This document shows positions 54,439 to 61,821 of a stretch of 64,000 nucleotides of DNA, one piece after another. The notes beneath the pieces are model-generated. The model made no database searches. It saw only the letters and a list, made by a program, of their open reading frames with translations, and was not told where the DNA came from. The stretch is from Pseudoclavibacter triregionum. Lineage in GTDB: Bacteria; Actinomycetota; Actinomycetes; Actinomycetales; Microbacteriaceae. The translations under genes and the position numbers were made by a program. Location: positions 992,001-1,056,000 of the forward strand of contig OU365335.1 in NCBI GenBank assembly GCA_910822395.1, read 5' to 3'. Every line of letters begins with the position of its first letter. The first letter of the stretch is position 1.

Positions 54439-55025
54439 GCGGCGCGCCGGATCGCCTCGGGGGCACCGAGCAGGACGCCGAGCAGCTCGCCGAGCAGGCC
54501 GGCCTCAACGTCGACGTCGCGGCCGCCGAGGGCGGCGCGTCCGAGGGCGAGGGGGAGGGGCGCCTGTCGGAGGTCGAGCTGCGCCTCGCCGACCTCCAGC
54601 TCGCGGTGCCCGCGGTCGCGGCGCCCGTCGCCTCGTACATCCCGGCCGTCGAGCACGGCGGCCTCGTCTTCACCTCGGGCCAGCTCCCCTTCGTCGACGG
54701 CGCGCTGCCGGAGACCGGCAAGGTCGGCGCGGACGTCCCCGAGGACGACGCGATCGCCTTCGCGGAGATCGCCTGCCTCAACGCGCTCGCGGCCGTGAAG
54801 TCGGTCATCGGGGACCTCGACCGGGTCACGCGCGTCGTGAAGGCGACCGTGTTCGTGAACTCGGCCGCCGGCTACACGGGCCAGCCGAAGGTCGCCAACG
54901 GCGCCTCCGAGCTGCTCGGCGCCGTCTTCGGCGACGCCGGCCGCCACGCGCGCTCCGCCGTCGGCGTCGCCGAGCTCCCGCTCGACTCGCCCGTCGAGCT
55001 CGAGCTCGTCGTCGCCTACGAGTAG
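54435..55025 (+). CDS. RidA-family protein (YjgF-like) with N-terminal extension
   Basis: This 196-residue protein carries a RidA/L-PSP domain from about residue 60: PVASYIPAVEHGGLVFTSGQLPFVDG, LNALAAVKSVIGDLDRVTRVVKATVFVNSA and RHARSAVGVAELPLDSPVELELVVAYE. RidA proteins hydrolyse reactive enamine/imine intermediates; this branch keeps the Arg expected in the active site (R in HARSAVG). The start is GTG 54435, overlapping the upstream stop by 4 nt. The N-terminal 55 residues are acidic and not conserved in type. Confidence 0.87.
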   Translation: MSGAPDRLGGTEQDAEQLAEQAGLNVDVAAAEGGASEGEGEGRLSEVELRLADLQLAVPAVAAPVASYIPAVEHGGLVFTSGQLPFVDGALPETGKVGADVPEDDAIAFAEIACLNALAAVKSVIGDLDRVTRVVKATVFVNSAAGYTGQPKVANGASELLGAVFGDAGRHARSAVGVAELPLDSPVELELVVAYE

Positions 55026-55114
55026 CGGGGCCCGGCAGCTCGCCAGCGGCCCCCGCCCCGACCCGGCCGCCTGGTCCTTGCTGCCTGCGCTCGCTGCCCG
55101 GCTTCCTGCCGGAC

Positions 55115-55181
55115 CTCGCCCAGTGGCCCCGTGTTGCTGTTCGGGAGCCTCCCGAACAGCAACACGGGGCCACTGGGCGAG
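55115..55181. repeat. 67-nt near-perfect palindrome between convergent genes
   Basis: Two 33-nt arms (55115-55147 and 55149-55181) are exact reverse complements around a single base at 55148. The left arm starts CTCGCCCAGTGGCCCC and the centre is GGGAGCCTCCC. It lies between the RidA-like gene (plus) and acs (minus), where a bidirectional terminator is expected, but it is far longer than the other terminators here. Confidence 0.9.
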
Positions 55182-55270
55182 CTGGAGCCGCGGCCGCCTG
55201 GCGACCCGGGCCATCTGGCGGCCCGGGCCGCCTCCGCGCGAGCGCGCCGGCCGATCAGGCGGGCCGGGGG

Positions 55271-57238
55271 CTACTCGTCGTCTGCAGCGGCGGTCTGCAT
55301 GCCCTTCGCGATGGCGTCCATGACCGACGAGTCCGTGAGCGTCGTCGTGTCGCCCACCTGGCGTCCGTCGGCGACGTCGCGGAGGAGACGGCGCATGATC
55401 TTGCCGGAGCGCGTCTTCGGCAGCTCGTCGACGAGGTGCACCTCGCGCGGGCGGGCGATCGCGCCGATGTCCTTCGCGACGTGCTGGCGGAGGATCTGCT
55501 CGACGTCCTGCCCGGCCATGGCCTCCTGCTGCGAGCGCTTCGTCACGACGAAGGCGACGACGGCCTGGCCGGTCGTCTCGTCCTTCGCGCCGACGACCGC
55601 CGACTCGGCGACGAAGGGGTGGCCGACGAGCGACGACTCGATCTCGGTCGTCGAGATGCGGTGGCCCGAGACGTTCATGACGTCGTCGACGCGGCCGAGC
55701 AGCCACAGGTCGCCGTCGCGGTCGACGCCCGCGCCGTCGCCGGCGAAGTAGCGGCCGGGGAACTGCGACCAGTACGTCTCCTGGAAGCGCTCCGGGTCGC
55801 CCCAGATGCCGCGCGCCATCGACGGCCACGGCTCGGCGATCGTGAGGAGGCCCATCTCGCCCGGGTTCACGCGCTCGCCCGCCTCGGTGACGACCTCGAC
55901 GACGACGCCGGGGACCGGCTTCTGCGCGGAGCCGGGCTTCAGGGCATCCTGCGTCGGCATCGGCGCGATCATGTGGGCGCCGGTCTCGGTCTGCCACCAC
56001 GTGTCGACGACGGGGGCCTTGCCGCCGCCGATGACCTCGCGGAACCAGCTCCACGCCTCGGGGTTGATCGGCTCGCCGACCGAGCCGAGGAGGCGGATCG
56101 ACGAGAGGTCGTAGCGCTGGATGATCTCGCGGCCCGACTTCATGTAGCCGCGGATGGCGGTCGGCGCCGTGTAGAAGATCGTCACGCCGTGGCGCTGGAT
56201 GATGTCGAACCAGCGGCCGAGGTCGGGGGTGTCGTGCGCGCCCTCGTACATGACCTGCGTCGCGCCGTTCGCGAGCGGGCCATAGACGAGGTACGAGTGG
56301 CCGGTGACCCAGCCGACGTCGGCGGTGCACCAGAAGACGTCCGTCTCCGGGCGGAGGTCGAACATCGTGCGGTGCGTGAACGCGACCTGCGTGAGGTAGC
56401 CGCCCGAGGTGTGGAGGAGGCCCTTCGGCTTCCCGGTTGTGCCCGAGGTGTAGAGGATGAAGAGCGGCTGCTCGGCCGGGAACGGCTTCGCGACGTGCTC
56501 GTCGCTCATCTCGGCGAGCTCGGTCGCCCAGTCGAGGTCGCGGCCCTCGGCCATCGTCACCTCGTGGTCGGCGCGGCGCACGACGAGCACGTGCTCGACG
56601 CTCGGGCAGCCGAGCTCGAGCGCCTCGTCGACGGTCTCCTTGAGCGGGAAGACGCGGCCCTTGCGGATCGAGCCGTTCGCCGTGATGACGAGCTTCGCCT
56701 CGGCGTCGTTCACGCGGGTGCGGATCGAGTCGGCCGAGTAGCCGCCGAAGATGACCGAGTGGATGGCGCCGATGCGCGCGCAGGCGAGCATCGCGACGAC
56801 CGCCTCCGGGATCATCGGCAGGTAGATCGCGACGACGTCGCCGGCCTTCACGCCGAGCGACTCGAGGAGGTTCGCGGCCTTCTTCACCTCGCCGAGGAGG
56901 TCGGAGTAGGTGAGGTTGCGCTGGTCGCCCGGCTCGCCCTCCCAGCGGATCGCGACGCGGTCGCCGAGGCCGTTCTGCACGTGGCGGTCGAGGCAGTTGT
57001 AGGCGACGTTGAGCTCGCCGTCGTGGAACCACTTCGCGACGGGCGCGCCCGACCAGTCGAGGGTCTCGGTGAAGGGCGTGTGCCAGTGCAGCTCGCGGGC
57101 GCGCTCGGCCCAGAAGCCGAGGCGGTCGGCGGCGGCCTGCTCGCGGAGGTCGGAGGGCACGTTCGTGCCCTCGGCGAACTCCGGCGCGGGCGGGAAGGTC
57201 TCGAGGTCCTCGAGGAGGTGGTCGACGGTGTCGGTCAT
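55271..57238 (-). CDS. acs: Acetyl-CoA synthetase
   Basis: Acs activates acetate through acetyl-AMP. The 655-residue enzyme has FILYTSGTTGKPKGLLHTSGGYL (A3), VFWCTADVGWVTGHSYLVYGPL, VVDTWWQTETGAHMI, WLLGRVDDVMNVSGHRISTTEIES and the C-terminal PKTRSGKIMRRLL, whose Lys is the usual regulatory acetylation site. A TAGGAT hexamer on the minus strand (57397-57392) suggests a leader of about 145 nt. It complements pta-ackA for low acetate. Confidence 0.97.
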   Translation of the reverse strand: MTDTVDHLLEDLETFPPAPEFAEGTNVPSDLREQAAADRLGFWAERARELHWHTPFTETLDWSGAPVAKWFHDGELNVAYNCLDRHVQNGLGDRVAIRWEGEPGDQRNLTYSDLLGEVKKAANLLESLGVKAGDVVAIYLPMIPEAVVAMLACARIGAIHSVIFGGYSADSIRTRVNDAEAKLVITANGSIRKGRVFPLKETVDEALELGCPSVEHVLVVRRADHEVTMAEGRDLDWATELAEMSDEHVAKPFPAEQPLFILYTSGTTGKPKGLLHTSGGYLTQVAFTHRTMFDLRPETDVFWCTADVGWVTGHSYLVYGPLANGATQVMYEGAHDTPDLGRWFDIIQRHGVTIFYTAPTAIRGYMKSGREIIQRYDLSSIRLLGSVGEPINPEAWSWFREVIGGGKAPVVDTWWQTETGAHMIAPMPTQDALKPGSAQKPVPGVVVEVVTEAGERVNPGEMGLLTIAEPWPSMARGIWGDPERFQETYWSQFPGRYFAGDGAGVDRDGDLWLLGRVDDVMNVSGHRISTTEIESSLVGHPFVAESAVVGAKDETTGQAVVAFVVTKRSQQEAMAGQDVEQILRQHVAKDIGAIARPREVHLVDELPKTRSGKIMRRLLRDVADGRQVGDTTTLTDSSVMDAIAKGMQTAAADDE

Positions 57239-57732
57239 GGGTGCTCCTTCGCGTCGTTGCGAGGCGGCTCCGGTCGGGGCCGTGCGGGTGAGAGGACGAC
57301 GGCGGATCGCGATCGCGTCCCGCCGGGTGCCCGACCCCCGGGTCGTCGCACCTCGTCGTCGAGAGGCGCCGGTTCGGCGGTCGTCGCGGGCATCCTATGC
57401 GCATCCGGGGGCGTGTTGGTAGGGGTACGGATGGTTCGGAACGCAAGTATTCGAATGCATGGAGATCGGCTACGATTCCTCGCGGGCCGGATCCCCCTCC
57501 GGCAGGCTCCGAATCTCGACGCCCCCCTCGTCGATCGCGAGCCCGTGAAGGCGCCTGAGCATCCCCCCGCTCGGCGCCTTCATGCGTCCCCCGGGGAGCT
57601 CGCGTGCGCGCGGCGGTGAGCCGGATCCCGGGCGCGTCGCTGGCCGTCCACAGGCGCGTGTCGCGGGGATGCTCCCCAGCGGCGTCGGCCCGCGGATGCG
57701 AGGGCGTCGCGCGCCCGCCTAGCGTCCCGGCC
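57239..57732. other. 494-nt gap between acs and the tad locus
   Basis: No gene with host-like codon bias is seen. It holds the acs promoter (TAGGAT on minus at 57397-57392), a locally AT-rich stretch around 57440-57480, a 10-bp hairpin (57546-57555 with 57573-57582, arm TGAAGGCGCC), and at its right end the tadA promoter. Confidence 0.6.
57720..57725 (+). promoter_or_regulatory. -10 hexamer TAGCGT of the tad operon
   Basis: TAGCGT ends 7 nt before GTG 57733, which sets the tadA start. Confidence 0.55.
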
Positions 57733-58893
57733 GTGATGACGAGCCATGACCTCTTCGAGCGCCGATCCGGCACGGGCGCGCTCGCCGCCTCCGACGGCGG
57801 GCGGCCCGCGCGCTTCGTCGCGCGCCCGCCCTCGGAGCGCCCGGCGAGCGTCGAGCTGCCGCCGCGGCCGAGCGGTGCCCTGTCCAGGGGCGTCGCGCTC
57901 GGCGGCGAGCGGCCCGTCCGCCCGCTCACGCAGGGCCAGGCCGACGCCTTCGGGCCCCTCGCGCCCTTCGTCGCCGACGGCGAGGTGACCGACGTCTTCG
58001 TGAACGGGCTCGAGGGCATCTTCGTCGACCGCGGCTCGGGCGCCGAGCTCGTCGAGCAGTGGCGGGCGCCCTCAGAGCGGGCGCTGCGCGAGCTCGCCGT
58101 GCGCATCATCGCGGCAGGCGGGCGCCACCTCGACGAGGCGACGCCGTGCGTCGACGTGCGCATCGGGGAGGCCATCCGCGTGCACGCCGTCATCCCGCCC
58201 ATCTCGACGGGCGGCACGCTCCTGTCGATCCGCCTGCCGCGCGTCGCGCGGCTCACGATGGAGCAGCTCGAGGCGGGCGGCTTCTTCGAGGACGGCGACG
58301 CGGAGCTCCTCCGCGAGGCGATGGCGCGGCGCGCGAACCTCCTCATCACCGGCGCCGGCGGCTCGGGCAAGACGACGCTCCTCTCGGTGCTGCTCGGGCT
58401 CGCGAGCCCGGCGGAGCGGATCGTCGCGATCGAGGACGTCGCCGAGCTGCGGATCGACCATCCGCACGTCGTCGGCCTCGAGGCGCGGCAGGCGAACATC
58501 GAGGGCGCGGGGGAGGTGCCGCTCGAGCGGCTCGTGCGCGAGGCGCTGCGCATGCGACCGGATCGCCTCGTGCTCGGCGAGTGCCGCGGCGCCGAGCTGC
58601 GGGAGCTGCTCGCCGCGCTCAACACCGGCCACGACGGGGGAGCAGGCACGCTCCACGCGAACTCGCTCGCCGACGTGCCCGCCCGCCTCGAGGCGCTCGG
58701 GGCGCTCGCCGGGATGTCGCCGGAGGCGGTCGCCCGGCAGGTGCACTCGGCGATCGGGCTCGTGCTCCACGTCGAGCGGCGCGGCGGACGCCGGCGGCTC
58801 GTCGACCTCGGCGAGTTCGCGCTCGACGACGCGGGACGACTCGGGATCGCGTCCGTCCGCAGCGGGCGACGGCTCGGGAGGGACGGGGCATGA
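57733..58893 (+). CDS. tadA: TadA/CpaF-type secretion ATPase
   Basis: This 386-residue ATPase powers Flp-type pilus assembly. It has an N-terminal domain with VADGEVTDVFVNGLEGIFVDRGSG, a Walker A in LLITGAGGSGKTTLL, IEDVAELRIDHPHVVGLEAR, Walker B-like RLVLGECRGAELRELL, and GHDGGAGTLHANSLADVPARLEAL. The first 60 residues are low-complexity. It is the first gene of a five-gene overlapping operon (tadA, tadB/C-like, pilin, TadE-like, TadE-M23). Confidence 0.93.
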   Translation: MMTSHDLFERRSGTGALAASDGGRPARFVARPPSERPASVELPPRPSGALSRGVALGGERPVRPLTQGQADAFGPLAPFVADGEVTDVFVNGLEGIFVDRGSGAELVEQWRAPSERALRELAVRIIAAGGRHLDEATPCVDVRIGEAIRVHAVIPPISTGGTLLSIRLPRVARLTMEQLEAGGFFEDGDAELLREAMARRANLLITGAGGSGKTTLLSVLLGLASPAERIVAIEDVAELRIDHPHVVGLEARQANIEGAGEVPLERLVREALRMRPDRLVLGECRGAELRELLAALNTGHDGGAGTLHANSLADVPARLEALGALAGMSPEAVARQVHSAIGLVLHVERRGGRRRLVDLGEFALDDAGRLGIASVRSGRRLGRDGA

Positions 58894-59993
58894 GCACGGT
58901 GACGGCGGCGCTGCGACGGCGCTCGGCGCGGGGGAGCGGCGGATCGACGCGCGGCAGGTCGGCAGGGTCGAGCCAGGCGGCGGGCCGGCGCCCTGCGGAG
59001 CGGACGGCGGCGGTCGTCGAGCGCCTCGCCGTCCTTCTCGCGGGCGGCACGACACCGCTCTCGGCCTGGGCGCACGTCGCGGCGCTCGCGGCGCGCGAGG
59101 CCGAGGGCGCGGATGGCGGCCGGGACGGGTCGCTCGCGGCCTTCGCGCGCACGCTGTCCTCGGCGCTCGAGGCTCTGCGGGCGCGCCGCACGCCGTCGTC
59201 GGATTCGGCCTCGGACGCCTCGCCCGAGCTCCGCGTCGCCCGCCGCCTCCGCGCCGGCCACGGCGTCTCGGATGCGCTCGCGGCCGAGCGCGACGACGCC
59301 TGGCGCATCCTCGGCTGCGCGTGGGCGCTCGCGGAGCGCACGGGCGCGCCGCTCTCGCGGAGCCTCGCCGAGCTCGCCGACGGCTTCCGCGACGTCGGCC
59401 TCGCCGAGCGGGAGGTCGCCGTCGCGCTCGAGGGCCCGGTCGCGACCTCTCGGCTCGTCTCCGCCCTCCCGCTCGCGGGCCTCGGCCTCGGCGCGCTCCT
59501 CGGCCTCGACTCGCTCGGGACGCTCCTCGGGACGCCCTTCGGCCTCGCGTGCCTCGTGCTCGGGCTCGCGCTCATGGCGATGGGCGCCGCGTGGTCGCGC
59601 CGGCTCGTGCGCTCGGCCTCGCGCCGCGCGCCGCATCCGGGCCTCGAGCTCGATCTCGCCGCGCTCGCGCTCCTCGGCGGCTCGCCGCCGGGGGAGGCCC
59701 GAACCGCGGTCCGGGCGGCCCTCGAGCGATTCGAGCTCGAGGCGGAGGACGGCGAGCGGCTCGAGGAGGTGCTCGCCCTCGCGACGGCGGCGGGCGTCCC
59801 CGCCTCGACGCTCCTGCGCTCGGAGGCGCGCCTCGCCCGACGCGACGCCCGGACGGCCGCGCAGGCCCGCGCCGCGCGCCTCGGCGTCGAGCTCATGCTC
59901 CCGCTCGGCGCGTGCGTGCTGCCGGCCTTCCTGTGCCTCGGCGTCGCGCCGCTCGTGCTCTCCGTCATCGGCTCGACCCTCGGCGCGCGCTAG
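58890..59993 (+). CDS. Tad pilus inner-membrane platform protein (TadB/TadC-like)
   Basis: This 367-residue protein has a type II secretion F domain (AWRILGCAWALAERTGAPLSRSLAELADGFRDVGLAEREVAVALEGPVATSRLVSALPLAG), with membrane helices around residues 190-235 and a final pair near the C-terminus (VELMLPLGACVLPAFLCLGVAPLVLSVIG). The N-terminal 60 residues are Arg/Ser-rich. Tad loci usually encode two such proteins (TadB and TadC); only this one is present. It overlaps tadA by 4 nt. Confidence 0.87.
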   Translation: MSTVTAALRRRSARGSGGSTRGRSAGSSQAAGRRPAERTAAVVERLAVLLAGGTTPLSAWAHVAALAAREAEGADGGRDGSLAAFARTLSSALEALRARRTPSSDSASDASPELRVARRLRAGHGVSDALAAERDDAWRILGCAWALAERTGAPLSRSLAELADGFRDVGLAEREVAVALEGPVATSRLVSALPLAGLGLGALLGLDSLGTLLGTPFGLACLVLGLALMAMGAAWSRRLVRSASRRAPHPGLELDLAALALLGGSPPGEARTAVRAALERFELEAEDGERLEEVLALATAAGVPASTLLRSEARLARRDARTAAQARAARLGVELMLPLGACVLPAFLCLGVAPLVLSVIGSTLGAR

Positions 59994-60048
59994 CGCCGCG
60001 CTCCCAGACCTCGACGACCCACCACCACATCAACGAAGGAGGATCCCC

Positions 60049-60390
60049 ATGACCGTCATCGAGCTGCCCGTCTCGCGCTATTCCGGATGGGCCGAGGAGG
60101 AGGCCCGCGGCGCCGTGATCGCCGCCGACGCGGCCCCGCTCGCGCACCACCTCGCCGCCGACCCGCTCGACGTCGCGCCCTCGCACGGCCTCGCCGCGCG
60201 CGCCGCCGAGGCCCGCCGCCGGCTCCTGCGTCTGCTCGGCCGCGAGGAGGGCGCCGCGACCGCCGAGTACGCCATCGCCACGATGGCGGCGGTGGCCTTC
60301 GCGGGCCTGCTCGTCGTCATCATGCAGAGCGAGGAGGTGCGGACGATCCTCGAGGATCTCGTCCGCCAGGCCCTCACGTACGAGGGCTAG
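60049..60390 (+). CDS. Flp-pilin-like protein (DUF4244)
   Basis: This 113-residue protein has a long N-terminal leader (about 70 residues, ending RRLLRLLGREEG) before the pilin-type sequence AATAEYAIATMAAVAFAGLLVVIMQSEEVRTILEDLVRQAL. The Glu in TAEY is the usual pilin Glu5 position. In actinobacteria DUF4244 proteins occupy the major pilin slot of tad loci. AAGGAGGAT precedes the ATG by 4 nt, one of the best SD sites in the window. The prepilin peptidase is not in the window. Confidence 0.88.
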   Translation: MTVIELPVSRYSGWAEEEARGAVIAADAAPLAHHLAADPLDVAPSHGLAARAAEARRRLLRLLGREEGAATAEYAIATMAAVAFAGLLVVIMQSEEVRTILEDLVRQALTYEG

Positions 60391-60392
60391 CC

Positions 60393-60791
60393 GTGCCCGG
60401 CGGGATCGGGCCGCACGGGCCGGCGTCCGCGGCACGGACCGCCTCCCGGTTCGCCCGCGGGGAGGACGGCGGGGCCGCCGCCGAGACGGCCGTCGCCCTG
60501 CCCGCCGTCGTGGGCCTGCTCGGCTTCTGCCTCGCCGCGCTCGGCGGGGGCGCCACCCAGGTCGCCCTCGCCGACGCGGCGGCCGACGCCGCGCGGATCC
60601 TCGCCCGCGGCGACGACCCGGCGCTCGCGGAGGCCCGGGTCTCCGCCGTGGCGGAGGGCGCTGCGATGTCGTCGAGCGAGGGGGAGGACGGCCTCGTCTG
60701 CGTCGACGCCGCGGCCCCGCTCGTCGTCGCCGGCGTCCGGCTCGACGTCGAGCTCACCGCGAGCTCCTGCGCGCTGGGAGGCGGGCGATGA
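60393..60791 (+). CDS. TadE-like minor pseudopilin
   Basis: This 132-residue protein has a GEDGGAAAETAVALPAVVGLLGFCLAALGG pilin-like helix (TadE pattern with Glu), then a short exported domain with two Cys (LVCVDAAAPLVVAGVRLDVELTASSCALGG) that may form a disulfide. The start is GTG 60393, 2 nt after the upstream stop. It overlaps the next gene by 4 nt. Confidence 0.85.
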   Translation: MPGGIGPHGPASAARTASRFARGEDGGAAAETAVALPAVVGLLGFCLAALGGGATQVALADAAADAARILARGDDPALAEARVSAVAEGAAMSSSEGEDGLVCVDAAAPLVVAGVRLDVELTASSCALGGGR

Positions 60792-61657
60792 GCGCCCGGC
60801 TCCGGCGCGCGCTGCTCGGCGCCTTGCGAGACGAGCGCGGCGCCGGCGGCGCCCTCGTGCTCGGCGTCTGCGGCGCCCTCGTCGCGCTCACCGCCGGCCT
60901 GCTCTCGGCCTTCGGCGGATTCGTCGCGGCCCAGCGGGCCTCGGCCGCGGCCGACGCCTCGGCGCTCGCGGCGGCGGACGTCGCCTCGGGCCTCCTGCCC
61001 GGCGATCCGTGCGAGGAGGCAGGCCGCGTCGCCGCCGCGAACGGCGCCGAGCTCGTCGACTGCTCCTGGATGGCCCAGGAGGCCACCGTCACCGTCCGCG
61101 TCGTCCTCGGCGCCTTCTCCGTCGACGATCGCGCCCGCGCCGGCCGCCCGCCGCTCGCCGAGGGCGGCGTCGCGCATCCCCTCTCGGCGCCCTACGCGAT
61201 GACCGACGGCTACGGCCCGCGCGTCGCCCCGGTGGCCGGCGCCTCGAGCAGCCATCCGGCCGTCGATCTCGTGGGGCGTCTCGGCGATCCGGTCTTCGCG
61301 ATCCACGCGGGCCGCGTCGAGTCGGCGGACGGCCTGACTCTCACGATCGTCGGTCCCGACGGCACCCGCACGAGCTACCTGCACATGCACCCGTCCGACC
61401 ACCTCGTCGCCGTGGGGGAGGAGGTCCTCGCCGGCCAGCAGATCGGACGCGTCGGCAACACGGGCCCGAGCACGGGCCCGCACCTCGACCTCCGCATCGA
61501 CGTCGCCGCGTCGACCCGCAGCGAGCTGCACGCCCTCCCGCTCGACCCCGCCGTCGCCGCCGCCTGGCCCGGCACCCGCTTCGTCAACCCCGAGGACTGG
61601 TTCCGCCTCCACGGTCTCGAGCTCTGCCCCGCGGCATGGTGCGCGCGGGCGGGGTGA
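60788..61657 (+). CDS. TadE-like/Rv3654c-type protein fused to an M23 peptidase-like domain
   Basis: This 289-residue protein has an N-terminal part (residues 1-110) resembling the Rv3654c TadE-like family: DERGAGGALVLGVCGALVALTAGLLSAFGGFVAAQRASAAADASALAAADVASG with a Cys pair (PCEEAG, DCSWM). The C-terminal part (residues 130-250) is an M23/LytM domain: GYGPRVAPV, H156-x3-D160, YLH199M, and GPHLDLRI. The second zinc motif reads H232-L233-D234 where HxH is usual. The peptidase may be active with Asp as ligand, or may only bind peptidoglycan. No fusion of this kind is in the textbook tad layout. Confidence 0.88.
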   Translation: MSARLRRALLGALRDERGAGGALVLGVCGALVALTAGLLSAFGGFVAAQRASAAADASALAAADVASGLLPGDPCEEAGRVAAANGAELVDCSWMAQEATVTVRVVLGAFSVDDRARAGRPPLAEGGVAHPLSAPYAMTDGYGPRVAPVAGASSSHPAVDLVGRLGDPVFAIHAGRVESADGLTLTIVGPDGTRTSYLHMHPSDHLVAVGEEVLAGQQIGRVGNTGPSTGPHLDLRIDVAASTRSELHALPLDPAVAAAWPGTRFVNPEDWFRLHGLELCPAAWCARAG

Positions 61658-61714
61658 GCGTGGCGCGGGATCCCCGCCGCACCGCCGTCAGGAGGGCGTG
61701 TCCGCGGCTCTCCT

Positions 61715-61720
61715 TATACT
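61715..61720 (+). promoter_or_regulatory. -10 hexamer TATACT of topA
   Basis: TATACT, close to the consensus, would give a leader of about 95 nt before topA. Confidence 0.6.
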
Positions 61721-61821
61721 GTGCCCAATACGGACCGACCGCTCCCCGCCACCGGACCGCACCGCCAGATCGGACGCGCCGCAGCGTCGCATCCGCTCAC
61801 GAGCCCCCGAGGATCCACTCC

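Noticed and set aside
54384-59636. Very long antisense open frame of about 1750 codons on minus, across acs and the tad genes
   Set aside because: It is opposite to or out of frame with strongly supported genes, and its translation is Arg/Ala/Gly-rich with no domain. High GC suppresses stop codons, producing such shadows throughout the window.
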